Program-made: the position numbers and the translations under genes
Shown here: positions 45,681 to 58,451 of the stretch, piece by piece
How the letters are laid out: each line of letters opens with the position of its first letter
How positions within the stretch are numbered: position 1 is the stretch's first letter
The notes under the pieces: model-generated
Database searches by the model: none
What the model saw: only the letters and a program-made list of their open reading frames with translations
What the model was told of the DNA's origin: nothing
From: Chrysoperla carnea
Lineage: Eukaryota; Arthropoda; Insecta; Neuroptera; Chrysopidae
Assembly (NCBI RefSeq): GCF_905475395.1
Contig: NC_058342.1
Span: 27,128,640 to 27,192,639, forward strand
Direction of reading: 5' to 3'
Length of the DNA: 64,000 nt

Positions 45681-46401
45681 TTCGAGAATACATAATATTG
45701 ACTACGAGAATACTTCGCTTTTGTACCTTAGGGTTAAAGTAGTCCGGCCGTCAACTAGTCAACCAGGCAATTTGTATGACTTAAATGTAATAAAATACTC
45801 TAAAAATATCGTAAAAGCGTCAAAAACCAAAGTTTTTTGTTTGTTTTCTTTGTGGAAAGCGCCGTAAGGTAAAGTTTTTTTGCATAAATGGAATATGTGA
45901 TAAATTTTCGTCGTCACCGATTCATTTTTGTACAATTAACATTATTGTGAGTTCTTCCATAAGGTACTGAGTTAAAAATCAACATTTTGCCTCAAAAGAG
46001 GCTTCAAAACTATGTTTATTGTGATCAAGGGACTTTTAACTATCATCTACAGCAAAAATAAAAGAACAATCACCGTCCTTACTCAAACAGACGAACTACC
46101 TTAAAATTTTTACAATATTGTACGGAGACAACAGCCTTAGTATCCTGGATTTCATTGAATTTCGAAATCAAATGAATCAATTTCAGAATGAATTTCTGAA
46201 TCGAAGTTTTCCAACCCAACACAAGCAAATAAATTGACTGTACTGTAAGTGTATTGTATCGTGTGTAGACTTGTAGAGTAGAGGAGTGCTAGCGAATAGT
46301 GAGTGACTAGTGAGTGCTTCTAGCAACAGTTAAACAAAACATTTATGTTATGTTATAATAATACATCTAAATTTACATATTATAGCATACTTTTTATACT
46401 G

Positions 46402-46402
46402 T

Positions 46403-46438
<36 letters not shown>
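46402..46438. repeat. (TA)n microsatellite
   Basis: About 37 bp of alternating TA with one interruption. Confidence 0.8.
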
Positions 46439-46547
46439 GATGGTTTATTTTTAGTACATATCAACACATGATTTTTAATAGGCAGCCACATGTAGTTTAT
46501 CTACACCAACAATCAGATTTTTCAGCAATGAGTCATGCTAGAAAATA

Positions 46548-47082
46548 TAGTAGAGTGTCGATAATCGGAAACATCTAGTAATCGAACCTATTATTTTCGT
46601 ACACTCGCTCTTTCCACAACGCTCTCTTCCAATCACTCAAAAATGATATTGTTTGTTTGTATATAAATCTAATATGTATACAGTCTTGCTTAAATACACA
46701 CATTTCAATGCTATTTTTGTAATGTTTTATTTGATTTATAACTAGCTGTAAAGTACCCGCTTCGCTGGGAAAATACAAAAAAAATTTTGTGTTGTAACCT
46801 CCACTTCATATGCCGTCATTTATCCTCCTTTTGTTCACAATTTCGTTTAACCTCTAAAATTGTCAGTGTTGCTCTACTGTATTATGCATGTATTATACAT
46901 AAAAACCTTCGTCTTGAATCACTCTATCTAACAGAAACCGCATCAAAATCCGTTGAGTAGTTTTAAAGATCTAAGCGATACAGGGACATACAGCGGGAAA
47001 CGACTTTGTTGTATACTATGTATTGATGAATTTTTCCATACAATCCCGGTAATCGGAAATCACGATTATCGAGACTCTACTG
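46548..47082. mobile_element. TA-flanked MITE with a Helitron inside
   Basis: Ends tagtagagtgtcgataatcg (left) and cgattatcgagactctactg (right) are inverted, flanked by TA on both sides. A related right end occurs at about 43335-43352 (attatcgagattctactg). A complete small Helitron lies within. Confidence 0.6.
46742..47026 (-). mobile_element. Small Helitron nested in the MITE
   Basis: Minus strand: A|TCAATACATAGTATACAACA ... cccagcgaagcgggtac ... CTAG|T. Contains the ccgttgagtagtttt block common in insect Helitrons. Different subfamily from 8077/11065. Confidence 0.7.
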
Positions 47083-47146
47083 TACATACAAAATAGAGTA
47101 TATTAGTGATGGATTTAAAAAAAGGATTATGTTATATTTTCTATTG

Positions 47147-47412
47147 GTTAGGCTAGACCAGATTGTAGTGGTTCTCCGGGTAAGACACACTTAGATCATA
47201 ACAATTATTAATAATACTTGAATAAAGATTGTCCCTAATTTTAAGCTGTATAAGAACGGTAGGAAAGATTTGATGTCAACAGTTTTGAGCATTGACAGAA
47301 TACCAAAGAATGACAGATCCAGGTGTCTTCTCATTGCAAGAGGTAGATAGTGACAAAGAAGATTAATCATCCTTTTTTCTCTTTTTTTCCAGAGGTTTAT
47401 TCCAGGGAACAA
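47147..47412 (-). mobile_element. LINE 3' end, diverged
   Basis: The minus strand reads NLLCHYLPLAMRRHLDLSFF, then a VDIKSFLPFLYSLK stretch, the decayed C-terminal zinc-knuckle and tail region of the LINE family, ending toward ggctagacc/ggttaggc at 47147. Confidence 0.6.
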
Positions 47413-48372
47413 ATGGGTTAAAAACTTAAATTACAGTGAAATCCGTCTAAAACGACATTCAAAGGGCCGTACAATTATGATTGTTTTATCCGATAGTCAT
47501 TATAAGCAATATGTATTTGTTGTCTGAATTGATTAATAATTAAATCTTTTCCAGAGAGATATGTCTCTAGGAGTTAATTTGGAGAATCTTTCATTAAAAA
47601 TTATCCTTCATCTTCACTTCACTTCAAGTATCACCTAATTAGCCCCGAGTCAAAATCCTGCCACTAAATTAATCAAACTAACGGTGATTGTTTTGTAGAC
47701 AGTCAGGACTTTTCCAATGTGTCATAATAACCGATTCATCAGAAACCTACAATTACATAAGATTTCAAAAATTGGGGCAAAAATTGAAATTTTTTTTCGG
47801 AAACTTTTCATAAATAATGTTTTTTTTTTTGAATTTTTGCTACTAATCATCCACGCGCCAACTCAAAAATATGCATTATTTCTACAAACCCCACAAGTGA
47901 ATTAGTTGTGAATTAGAAGTGAATTTGTTGATTAACATTAATTTATGAGCAAGGGCGTCGCCGGCCGGTGGTCCAGGGGGCTGCTCCACTTGCCAACGTC
48001 CTTGGGATATGTTCAGATAGTTTACAAATCAATAAAACTAAGACAACATTACAAATCAATATTTTATAATAAAGAAACTAATATAATAACGCCCCACTGT
48101 GTGTGTAATATATTAAAATTATGTATGATGATTCATATCAACAAGAATCTGTAAGCGATTCTGGATTGACTTTCCATTAGTATAAGTACACTTAGATTCT
48201 ATCTACATGCTTTCAAACATGTCAGCTTTTATATCCGATGTATATTTGCTTATCGTTGCCTTGTAAATAAAGGAATTATGTTGAGGGTTTGATACTAATT
48301 AGTTATTGTTTATCTGTCATTTTAAGGAGCGGCACTTACTAACTCCCTAGCTCCTTACTTTTTTATGCCATT
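47413..48372. other. Spacer, no gene seen
   Basis: No supported exon. A short GC-rich patch lies at 47947-48000 (gccggccggtggtccagggg) inside a 69-codon open frame without a recognised domain; it could be a transposon scrap. Confidence 0.35.
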
Positions 48373-49322
48373 TTTATAAAATGTATATGAAATATATCAA
48401 GGTATACTAAGTTTAGTTCCAAGTTTGTTACGCTTAAAAATATTGATGTTACCAACCATGGAGGTTAGAGAGAAGGAGAACGATCGCTACGCGCTAAAGC
48501 ATTAGCGCGTCTGTCCCTGAAAATTTGTAGAATTTATAGTTCATTTTTCAGTCACCAGCCGCGCTGTCGTCGGTAAGTAGTATCTGCGAAGTTAGCTGTT
48601 TATGAGTACAAGTAGATGAAGTTAGTCCCATTCAAATTTATAGAGTAGTATAGATAAATTTATAAAGTAGAATAGATAATTTATAATTTATTCATTAGTA
48701 AATAATAATAATAATTAATAATAATTTCATTATTTGATTTTTTTTTTCTTTGAATGATATTATATACACGTATATTAAACGTTGATAGATCATTTGAAAT
48801 TAGCGCACAACAGCCCGCTTTTAATGAGACAACTTAGCGATCCCAGCGCCTCACTTAATTTGTCCATATTTTGGGGACAATATTTTCTATAGCGATCGTT
48901 CTCCTTCTTTATAACCTCCATGTTACCAACAAAATTTTGATATAGGTGTTGACTGTCTGTCTGTCTGCCTGTCCACAAGACAACACGATAACTATAAAAC
49001 GAAAAAAGATATCAAGTTGAAATTTTTACAGCGTGGTCAGGACGGAAAAAGTGGGATCGAGTTCGTAAATGAGCAACCTAGCTCAATTGGGACTTTTGTC
49101 CGTAGGACCCATCTTGTAAACCGTTAGTGATAGAAAAAGTTTATTATTAAGAAATGTTCCTTATAAAAAAGTTAACAACTTTTGTTTGAAACATTTTCTC
49201 GAAAACACATTAGGTTCGAACATTGCACTGTATGTACTATATGGGAATATCAGTCATGTGTGTGTGACATGTATGTATGGCTGGCTATCTCTGTCTATAC
49301 ATGGTATTTCTACAATTAACTC
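48373..49322 (+). mobile_element. Family A copy 7, split by a MITE
   Basis: Family A sequence up to 48456 resumes at 48923 after the inserted MITE, then continues with (GTCT)n and the catggtatttctacaattaa end. Confidence 0.7.
48457..48922. mobile_element. MITE with 33-bp TIRs and 8-bp target duplication
   Basis: Ends start CATGGAGGTTA and carry aaggagaacgatcgcta in inverted orientation; 33 bp with two mismatches. TTACCAAC flanks both sides (48449-48456 and 48923-48930). The 8-bp duplication fits the hAT or P superfamilies; CATG ends resemble P-type termini. No transposase frame. Confidence 0.85.
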
Positions 49323-49550
49323 AATCAAGACTAAAAACACAGAGTAATTATTCAGACTAAAAACACATGTTAACAATACGTTGACGATGATACCTCTAAA
49401 AAGGGGGTGCGAATCGGTTCCCACTCTAGCATCGCTTTTAGTGGTCAAAAAACAAAAAGTAAAACTAATTTTAATTAGTAATATCTTCATCTAATCTCTA
49501 AATGTCAAAATTAGTCATAATTAAAAAATACGGGTTTTTGGTTAAAAATT

Positions 49551-49905
49551 GATTAAAAAAATGTAGTGTAGGCGCTGAGTGGATTTCGTATGATTTTACA
49601 GGTCACATTTTAACAAGGAGTGTATTTCGACGTATTTTGACCCACTGAATCCAAATTTTCAACTTGCTCATCGCTCAGAGTGGGGAGAGACCGCTATGAT
49701 ATCACATCAGGACTTGCCTGCGTTTAAGGTCACGTGTAGGTCACATTAACTTTTTTCAAATTTCATGATTTATTTTTGACTGATGATAATACCCTATTAA
49801 TTTGTTTTTAACAAATTTCCTCCCACTCTGAGGCGAAATACACTCCTTGTTCCGTGGGACCTGTAAATGCATACGAAACCCACTCAGCGTCTACCCTACA
49901 CTAAT
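49551..49905. mobile_element. MITE with TIRs of about 65 bp
   Basis: The left end tgtagtgtaggcgctgagtg ... ggagtgtatttcg recurs inverted at the right end (cgaaatacactcc ... ctaccctacacta). The interior shares accgctatgatatcacat and aaggtcacgtg with the elements at 16198 and 21020. Confidence 0.65.
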
Positions 49906-50394
49906 AAAAAAAAGTATACTTTTTTGACATTTGGGGACTGGTTTTAATTATTTTCAACAAGTTGCATAAAGATTTGAGTTGATTCAAATTGTTTTTTCAG
50001 AATTGTGGAAACCGTTTTAAAAAACCACATTTCAAGGAAAACACGTTTACGTTTTTAATGTTTATAGATTATCAATCAATATACTTTCCTGTTATTAGTC
50101 AACGATTCCTAAACAATATAATAGGCCAAATAATTCAAGTTGCTGATTTTTAGTTTTTAGTTTTTTAGAAGTGAGTGTTACCTACCTATTTTATGCGTGC
50201 GTGAAATAACACGCTAAAAATTGGTATTTTACATGTCTTTGTAAGTAGTTATAAACATATTTTTTATAATTTCAAAAATAATACGAATTTGGCAGTGTAT
50301 TCTAAACACATTAAATAATAATGTGGTTTAACCTCCGTTCCTCAGAAATACACGTCTATAAAAGAGACCACCCACATAATTATTATTAATCTTT

Positions 50395-50630
50395 ATTTAT
50401 TTAAACTAGATCCCAATCCATACAATTAAGTTTTTATGATATGAGTGGAGTTGGTTGCTTTATTCTTAGCCAAACGACGACAGTTCGAGTAATTTATCAC
50501 CCCATTAATTATAATTGATCAGATGACCGCTGCCTGGATTAGAACCCGCAACCCCCAGTCTAAGTAATCAAATGCTTAAAGGCGATTGCGCCATTATTCG
50601 CTCAGCCACTTAGCCGATTTACACATTAAA
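50395..50630 (-). mobile_element. tRNA-derived SINE, second family
   Basis: The minus-strand head has an A-box-like gtggctgagcgaat and a B-box-like gggttctaatcc about 60 nt apart, with a long variable part as in class II tRNAs, then an unrelated AT-rich body ending near ttaataataatt. Single copy here. Confidence 0.5.
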
Positions 50631-50647
50631 TAAATAATACAAAAATA

Positions 50648-51235
50648 ACAAGTGAAAACAAACAATTGACTGAGTTAATTGTTGAAATACCATGCATAGT
50701 CAGTGTTGATTTCTTTATCACATTACACATACAAACATGTGACACATACATAACTGATAATCAAGTATAGTACATATTATAAAATTTCCGCCTAATTGGC
50801 GCCCTCACGGGTAAACAGTGATGTTTTCGAAAAAATGTTTCAAACAAAAGTTGTTTAATTTTTGATAAGGAACATTTTTGACATTTAAACTTTTGTTCTA
50901 TCTCTAACGGTTTACAAGATGGGTCCTACGGACCTAATAAGACCCAATTGACCTATGATGCTCATTTACGAACTTGACCTCAATTTTTACGTCCTGAGTA
51001 CGCTGTAAAAATTTCAGCTCGATATCTTTTTTCGTTTTTGAGTTATCGTGTCCACAGACGGACGGATGGACGGGCGGACGGACGGACGGACGAACAACCG
51101 GAAATGGACTAATTAGGTGATTTTATGAACACATATGACAAAATTTTTTTCCTAGCATCATTATTTTTAAGCGTTACAAACTTGGGACTAAACTTAATAT
51201 ACTATGTATATTTCATATATACATGGTATAAAAAT
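50648..51235 (-). mobile_element. Family A copy 8
   Basis: Full-length minus-strand copy with a longer (GGAC)n run and a cacgggtaaacagtgatg block. Confidence 0.7.
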
Positions 51236-51983
51236 TGATCAATTTTATTGACGAGTGTAAAGATATTCGGCTTTACCATATTCTAAGTAATAATAATTCC
51301 AATAATATTATTTCAAATATACTGACCGCGTGAAACTAAAATACTTCGTTCATTTTCTAAACGACTGTTGTCTCTATTCAAATCATGATTTTGTTTGACC
51401 AATAATTTTGATTCGTGTGAAAGCACGCAAATTTTACCGTTTATTAAGTCAATATAATATTGCTTCAATAATACTGACCGTGTTAGGCTAGTCTTAGGGA
51501 AATCAATAAAACTGATCTCAGAGCATATTTTGGGAAAACAAGGAACCTTGATTACTTTATTTTTATTACCTAAAATTAATATAAATGTGGATGTGGGAAA
51601 AAAATTTCAATTATTTGGTCATAATTTCTAAAATCGTCTTAATTTATTCGATATTGAAGGCAATCATTCTTGATTTGGGAAAATAAATCAATGATTACAT
51701 TTGATAGAATTTAAATGATAATTAATCAAAATTGATTATTGAACCCTATTATAGTAATTTTTGCAGTAATTAGCAATTAATAAACCATAAAAAAATTATT
51801 TACAGCATCTGTTGTCAATCTTAAGTCAAAGTGTACACATCTTTGATGATTTTATATTTAATGGTAATAGGGGATAGTAGCCCATTGCGGATCGCTACTT
51901 AAATTCTACTGGGTGATTTTCTCATAACTGATGATTTGTATACGAGATAGAACGGTTATCTTGACAAAAAATTGAAGTTTTAA
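51236..51983. other. Spacer, no gene seen
   Basis: AT-rich; a short duplicated motif (aatattgcttcaataatactgaccg type at about 51310 and 51460). No exon seen. Confidence 0.35.
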
Positions 51984-52619
51984 GGATGTATGAGCATGGT
52001 AGTGGGGGCACAAATTTAAAAATAGATATTTTCACTTTTGATGATAAATTTATATTATTACTTGACGATATAAGACGAAAAGTAAGAATCAAATTTTTCG
52101 ATATCTGGCTTAATTTTCAAAATATCGAAAATTGAAAATTTTGTTTAATTATTTAGCTTTCGATATTTTGAAAACCAAGACACATATCGAAAAATTTTAT
52201 TCTTATTTTTCGTCTACATTCATGAAGTTATAACAAAATTCATCATCAAAGTTGAAAATAAGATAAAAATAATTCCAACCCCTCTACCCTTCTCTTACAT
52301 CCCTTATATGGACGGTGACACTTAGTTTTTTTCTTTTCTAATTCATTGCTAATATGTTTACTTTCTATTAAAAAGTTTTTTTTAAATTTGTTTTCATTCA
52401 TTCCAAATGAAAATTATCAAAAACTTCCAAAATATGTAGTTTTTTAAGATTCCTCCATAAGAGCCAATGTATTTTATATCGATTTTTAATGACTTTTTTC
52501 TTAAAAATTTGCACGGTTACCTAAGCTGAAATTTTAACCACATATTCTTTGAGTAAAAGACTACCTACAAACAAATTTTGAGCCTTTAAATAAAACATTG
52601 TTGTCATGCTCCTACATCC
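51984..52619. mobile_element. MITE with TTAA target site
   Basis: Ends GGATGTATGAGCATG and CATGCTCCTACATCC (15 bp, one mismatch) are flanked by TTAA at 51980-51983 and 52620-52623. The TTAA duplication fits the piggyBac superfamily. Relatives at 12450, 53875 and 56175. Confidence 0.75.
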
Positions 52620-53034
52620 TTAAAAGGAGGTTAAGTGCTAAAAATAAAGTTAGTTGCAATATTTGCACATATTTATTTATTTAGCTGTTAGTCATACTAT
52701 TCTGATATTAATATAAAAGTCTCTAAATGTTGATAAAAGTACGACTATATTACTATTTAATAAATGATCAATGTCACACAATATTTATAATTAATTATAA
52801 TTTTTTGTTTAAATTGTACCATGTTTCCCAAATGGAACCAATACAGAGTTTCTGATAACGTATATACAATTAAATTTCTATACTAAACATACAAATGTTT
52901 ATTTAGAGTTTTTATTCATATTAGTAAAATTTTTATCAAGTAAAACTGCAATTAAATTTATGATTAACTTTATTTATGAAAAAATTTGATTTTGGAAATC
53001 CATGAATTCTTTAGGCATAATACAGGAGTAGGTA

Positions 53035-53556
53035 CCATTTATGAAACCGATAATGAAAATGGTATATGTTTATATAATACGACTGTGGTGTCACACACAC
53101 ATAACTGATATTCCCATATAATACATACTTTGCGTCCAAACGGGTAAACAGTGATGCTTACGAAATGATGTTTGAAACCAAAGTTGTTTCTTTTTTTATA
53201 AGGAACATTTTTTTCATTTAAATTTTTGTTCAATCTCTTAAGGTTTATAAGATGGGTCCTACGAGCACAAGACTCAATTGACTTATGTTGCTCATTTACG
53301 AATTCAACCTGACTTTTAACGTCCTAAGCACGCTATATAATTTTAGCTTGATATCTCTTTTCGTTTTTGAGTTATCGAGATCACAGACAGACCGACTGAG
53401 ACAGACAACTGGAAATGGACTAATTAGGGGATTTTATGGACACCTATACCAAAATTAAGTTAGTAGCATCGATATTTCTAAGCGTTACAAACTTTGGATT
53501 AAACTTAGAATATCTGGATATATTTCATATATACCTACATGGTATTAAAATTGTTT
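53035..53556 (-). mobile_element. Family A copy 9
   Basis: Minus-strand copy from the cacataactgatattcccat block to the atatacctacatggtatt end; lacks the caattgtttgttttcacttg end. Confidence 0.65.
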
Positions 53557-53874
53557 ATGACACTTTTGGTCCATTTTGATCACTGCAGAGAGCTTTTTTC
53601 AAAAAGTTGATTTGAGCTAATGCGAAAGTTTATTGGCCTCATTTTACGCTATTTAGGTTCGCTAAAATATTTAGAAATTCAAAAAACTTTTGACTTTTAA
53701 AGATCGTTCGCGTAGACTAAAAGTATCGAATCAGATTGAAAAACGTAGTTTCTAGAAATACCCGTTTATAATTTCTTTTCTACTTTGAATTGATTCGTAA
53801 ATTTTAGGAGGATATTTCTATAATACCAAGGAATATTTTTAAGTAAAAAAAAAAGATTTTTTGATAATTCTTAA

Positions 53875-54081
53875 GGTAGTACAAGTAGTTGAAATTATTT
53901 GTACTTTATTTTCAACTTTGATGATGAATTTTGCTTATAACTTCATTCCAACCTCCTCATTTCATGACTTCATTTCAAACCCCCCCCCCCCCCTCCGAAA
54001 CTATTCAGAATTGATTTAGGCTTACTTCATGTAAAAAAAATCGAGCCTTTTATCCAAAATTGCTCTGGCGCTCGTACATCT
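53875..54081. mobile_element. Short TTAA-flanked relative with a poly-C tract
   Basis: ggtagtacaagtag ... ctcgtacatct between TTAA at 53871-53874 and 54082-54085. An unusual run of about 14 C lies at 53981-53994. Confidence 0.5.
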
Positions 54082-54089
54082 TTAAATTA

Positions 54090-54739
54090 TTTCACTTGTA
54101 TATGACCTAATACCTGAATACACACTCCGTATAATATGCATAAAATATATCTGGTTGAGACCAGAGTGATTAGAGTTACCGTCGCGTCCGTGTGTCGTGA
54201 CACAGTCGCCATCATCATCACTACTGTGTCTAAGTGTAAGTAGTGATGAATACCGATGTTGAATGATGATATAGTTGACTTACTAATTGACTAAATACTA
54301 ATGGTATCATGACCTATGATCATTTAATTATTTCTATCTGTCTATCTGTCCATCTGCTGATATTATGTTTGTTACAAATAATTATAATTCACATACATAC
54401 ATGGAATTGTAAGGATATGTCACATGTGACCATGCTGAATGCTCTGTAGTTCACTATCTATCATTAGTATTTGATATCTTGTTGCAAATCGCTAATTATC
54501 ATTATTATTTTATTATTTTATAATTATTACCTGGATATAATAAGCATACATTTAAAAAAATAACTTGTGAGCAGCAGAGCTCTGTCACTTAAATAATATT
54601 TCCCCTCTATTAAATACTTCTCGTTAAAAAAAAAAGGTTTTTATTGAAATGGAATTTCCCATACCTTTTTCAGATTCTGCAAACTTACCGATGTAATATC
54701 TATTCCAACTTACATACCGAAAGGAGGTTTTAATGAAGC
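54090..54739. other. Spacer with a small CpG-rich patch
   Basis: No exon seen. At 54180-54235 a GC-richer patch contains the hairpin tgtgtcgtgacaca. Confidence 0.35.
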
Positions 54740-55145
54740 TTAAGGTTGTTATCTCGTTATGGGCATATCGACAGAAAATGCTAAAATTGTGTACACTTAT
54801 TAAGAATATAATAATACATTTACCATAAAAACTTGAAGTCGATTGACTGTCTTTAACTCGAGATAAATTCATTTCATTAAGTTCGGATAATTAACATGGA
54901 GAGCATAGGAAAGGTTGTGTTTTTAACAAGTTTTTTAATTCTTGAAAAAAAAAAAACGAGATTTAAGATATTTTCAAAAACCTAACTGAATATTGATGTA
55001 TTTGTTCTGGGATAAAAAAAGAAAAACCCAAAATTATTGACCGCTTCATTCTTGAGATAAAATTACACAAAGTTATTAAATTTTACTGTTGAACAAAAAC
55101 AACTATATTTAGAGTATAAGTAGTTGAAGAGAGATGTATATTATA
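54740..55145. repeat. Interspersed repeat family E, copy 2
   Basis: Collinear with 45250-45680, about 80% identical by eye, with a longer poly-A tract. Confidence 0.55.
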
Positions 55146-56174
55146 TACAGAATCACAGATGCCTATCATTATTATTTATCATACAGAATACCTGATGTAT
55201 GTGTACTAAGCATGTGTATACATACATACTATTGCTGGATGATGCAGTAAACAACATTTTTACAATATTGTATCGAGAAAACAGCCTTAAAGCTATAAAA
55301 TCGTGAAAATGCATAATATTTCGGACAACAGAAAAAAACTCTGGAAAGTTGGCACCCTCAAAAGGAAAATCATTGACACAAATTCAACATACATACCGAT
55401 TTTCAACCCTCTGCTTCGATTTGGGAAGGCTATACTGAAATTTAGAGCCATTAAGAAGGTGTGTCTTCCTAAATTGTGGAAATTTGGCAATAGTCCTACA
55501 TATCTAATTTCAGCTCATTTGAACAAAAAGGGGCCGGGGATGCCCGAAATTAGTAAGAAAAAATATACTAGACATCTCTAAAAGCCCATAAATTGTGTTC
55601 TGGCGAACATTAAACTGACTCCTGTCTATATTTTCGGGGTAATTAAAAACGCGATTAAATAAAATACCAAACAAACAAATTTGAGATAACAACTAACTGA
55701 GTTAGTTGTTTAAACACTCTGTATCTGCTTCAATATAATTTATTAAAATATTTCAATCACACAAAATAAATACCTACAAACAATAGTTTGTAAAAGAGTT
55801 TAGAGAAAAATTGAAATAAAAATCCCAAATTTTCTTGGGAAACGGTGAATGTTTGTATGGAATCCTCTCCTATCACGCGAATCCAAATCGCACTTAACGA
55901 AACCAGTGGTTAATATTTGACTGGGTTTTTTACCCTAACAAAATTGTATTTCTTTTAAATTTGTCTTGTAATATTGTGGTTTCATATATCCGCTGAAATT
56001 TTGTCTAATAACAATATAAAAATCTGATACTGAGTAACATAAAAATAAAAATATGGAATAATGGTAAATACGGTAATTTTTTGTAATTTTGTACTTTTTG
56101 AATAACTTCAGCTTCGCTTCATTTCTTGGACCTGACATGGACGCGATTGGGAGGGGGTACAGATTGGTGCCGTT
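55146..56174. other. Spacer with unrecognised short open frames
   Basis: A 92-codon plus-strand frame at 55303-55581 is Lys-rich and has no recognised domain; the opposite strand is also open. I do not call it a gene. Confidence 0.35.
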
Positions 56175-56597
56175 GGACTTCCCAGTTAAAAATCATCAAA
56201 GGTGAAAATAAGATAAAATTATTTACTACCTTTATATAAAATTAAAGGTGAAAATAAGATAAAATAAGACAAATAATTATATAATACCTAGCCTTTTCGT
56301 ATATCCCTTTTTGGGATGGAGACACTTGGTTTTTGTTCTTTTCTATGTCATTGCATGTTTCTACGAAAAAGTTTCCAATGAAAATTATCCAAAACTTTCA
56401 AAACATGTCGTTTTTTGAGATTTTTCCATAAGAACAAAGTATTTTATATCAATTTTCAACACTTTTTTTCTTAAACATTTTCATAGATACCTAAGTTGAA
56501 AATCTAACCACTTCGTCGTGGAGTAAAAATCTAACTATGTATACAAAAATTTCGAGCCCCTAAATAGAACATTGTTGTCATGCTCATACATCCTCAA
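56175..56597. mobile_element. TTAA-MITE relative, left end degraded
   Basis: Shares ctttctatg, aatgaaaattatccaaaact and tcatgctcatacatcct with 51984-52619. A 40-bp stretch (aaggtgaaaataagataaaa) is duplicated at its left side. Confidence 0.5.
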
Positions 56598-58450
56598 TTA
56601 TTGAAAAACAATGATTCTGTAAACAGGCGAAGCCAGTGAATAAATTATAATTTTTCTGGAATTTTTTTAAACCGTCTTCAACTGTTGTTATGAATAATTA
56701 GTTTATTCTGGAAAAAAATAAGTCGACGTTTCATTTACATTTTATATTTAAAGATGAAGTTATACAAATTGATATGCCTATCAATATATTATTTTCCTAT
56801 CTCTATAAGTAAATTATTAATTATTATAAAAAAAAATTAATTTTATTATAAATAATTAATATCAATTATTTATTAATACAATTATCAAAAATTCTTTGCA
56901 AAAATATTGCTAATTATTCTCATCATGAAATATAGATAATATAAGAATACTTAATTGAAATATTATTTGACTTTTTTAAAACGTATTCAGTATTAAGTTG
57001 GTTGGTGAAGTAGAAATTAAAAAGATTCAGCTCAAAGATTTGGAAGTTAAAATAGGTTATCGTTTCAATGGGTTTCTTCTTATAACGAAGTCTAGTACAA
57101 AATTAACTTCACTGTTGACGTTTTTTCTTCTTTTGTTTTTTAAATCTTCCATCTTTTTTTAGTCCTGGACATCATCTTCGTCGATTTGGACACCCTGATC
57201 GAAACCTTGCGAAATCATCGCCCTAGGCAAATATTTATTATTCAATGTTCCTTAGATTTTCAATCCCTAATAATCAATTTTTCAATTTTCCGGCGCTATC
57301 GGTGAGGAATCAAATACCAAAGTAGGAGACTATAATGTTTTCAACTTTTCTAGAAAGTCCCAGAATTTTCTAGAATATTCCATAATTTTATAGAATTTTG
57401 CTGAAGGTTCCACTATGTTTCTTATTATTCCATTTGAATGTTGAAGAACTCATGGATCTTCTGGAATGTTCCCAGCCAGGGTAATGATTTGTGATTGTTT
57501 TAAACCCGAATATAGACCTGATGTAGGCATGTAACTTGGTCTACCATTGTTGGAAACGATGGAAAATCAATAAAATTAATAGAATATTCAGTTATAAACA
57601 TAATTTGATAAAAATACTGTAACAAGTCTGGTATTGGGTGTGAATCCGAAGGACTTAGATGGCTGTCTAAGTGCAGTTACTTGTTCTGTAAAATTACAAG
57701 TCAGTGGAGAGTTCAATACGAAATTGATTTTGTGTGGAACAATTGGACATTTGCATTGAGCATCAAAGTTTCCAAAGAGTTCAATTAGGGTTGTTTTATT
57801 GTACCTACCGAATTTACGGGTGGAGGGAGGGGGCGTTGTTGTAGAACGTTACTACACGTTCTTCTTAAAGGAATATCTCTTGGTGAGTGGTTCAAAAAAA
57901 TCTACTTATATTTTCTACATTGGTTTCATGTAAGAAGGCCCCAAATGTTTTCAAATACATTATCACAGGGTGAGTGGTGAAAATTTCAATGTTTTGGAGC
58001 TTTCGAGGAACTTGAATTTTTTAGTGTGGCTCAGAAAGAACAATGATAGAAATTTAAAGAGCTTTGGAACTTATTGGGGTAACACCGGAGCAACGAATTT
58101 TGATGGATTTTATGAATCGATTACACCATCAACCTTAACTATTATTTGGTTAGATACCTATTATCATTTGAGCATTCTTTCAACAAAAATTTTTCTATTA
58201 TAATTGAATGTATCAATAGACTATACAATCTCAATAAAATTGAATAAATTGCAATTATTTATAATATTCGAAAATGTCGTCTGAAATAGGGCTGTGAATT
58301 ATATGCGAGGCGTATATAATAATAAGAAAACCCACACAATATAAATTATAAAAAATAAATTTCTTTTTCAAGGTCGAAACTAGATCAACAATCAACAACT
58401 TAATTTCATTTGAAACGTGATTTCAAAAGCGTAGATCACACCAAAAAAAT
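56598..58450. other. Spacer, no gene supported
   Basis: Open frame 57970-58203 (77 codons) has no recognised domain or splice context. A patch of tagaattttctagaat-type palindromes lies at 57348-57410. Confidence 0.35.
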
Positions 58451-58451
58451 A

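Noticed and set aside
45607-45867. 86-codon protein-coding gene
   Set aside because: Its 5' part lies in a dispersed repeat whose other copy (around 55090) is broken by stops.
55303-55581. 92-codon protein-coding gene
   Set aside because: No recognisable domain, no splice or promoter context, and the complementary strand is also open.
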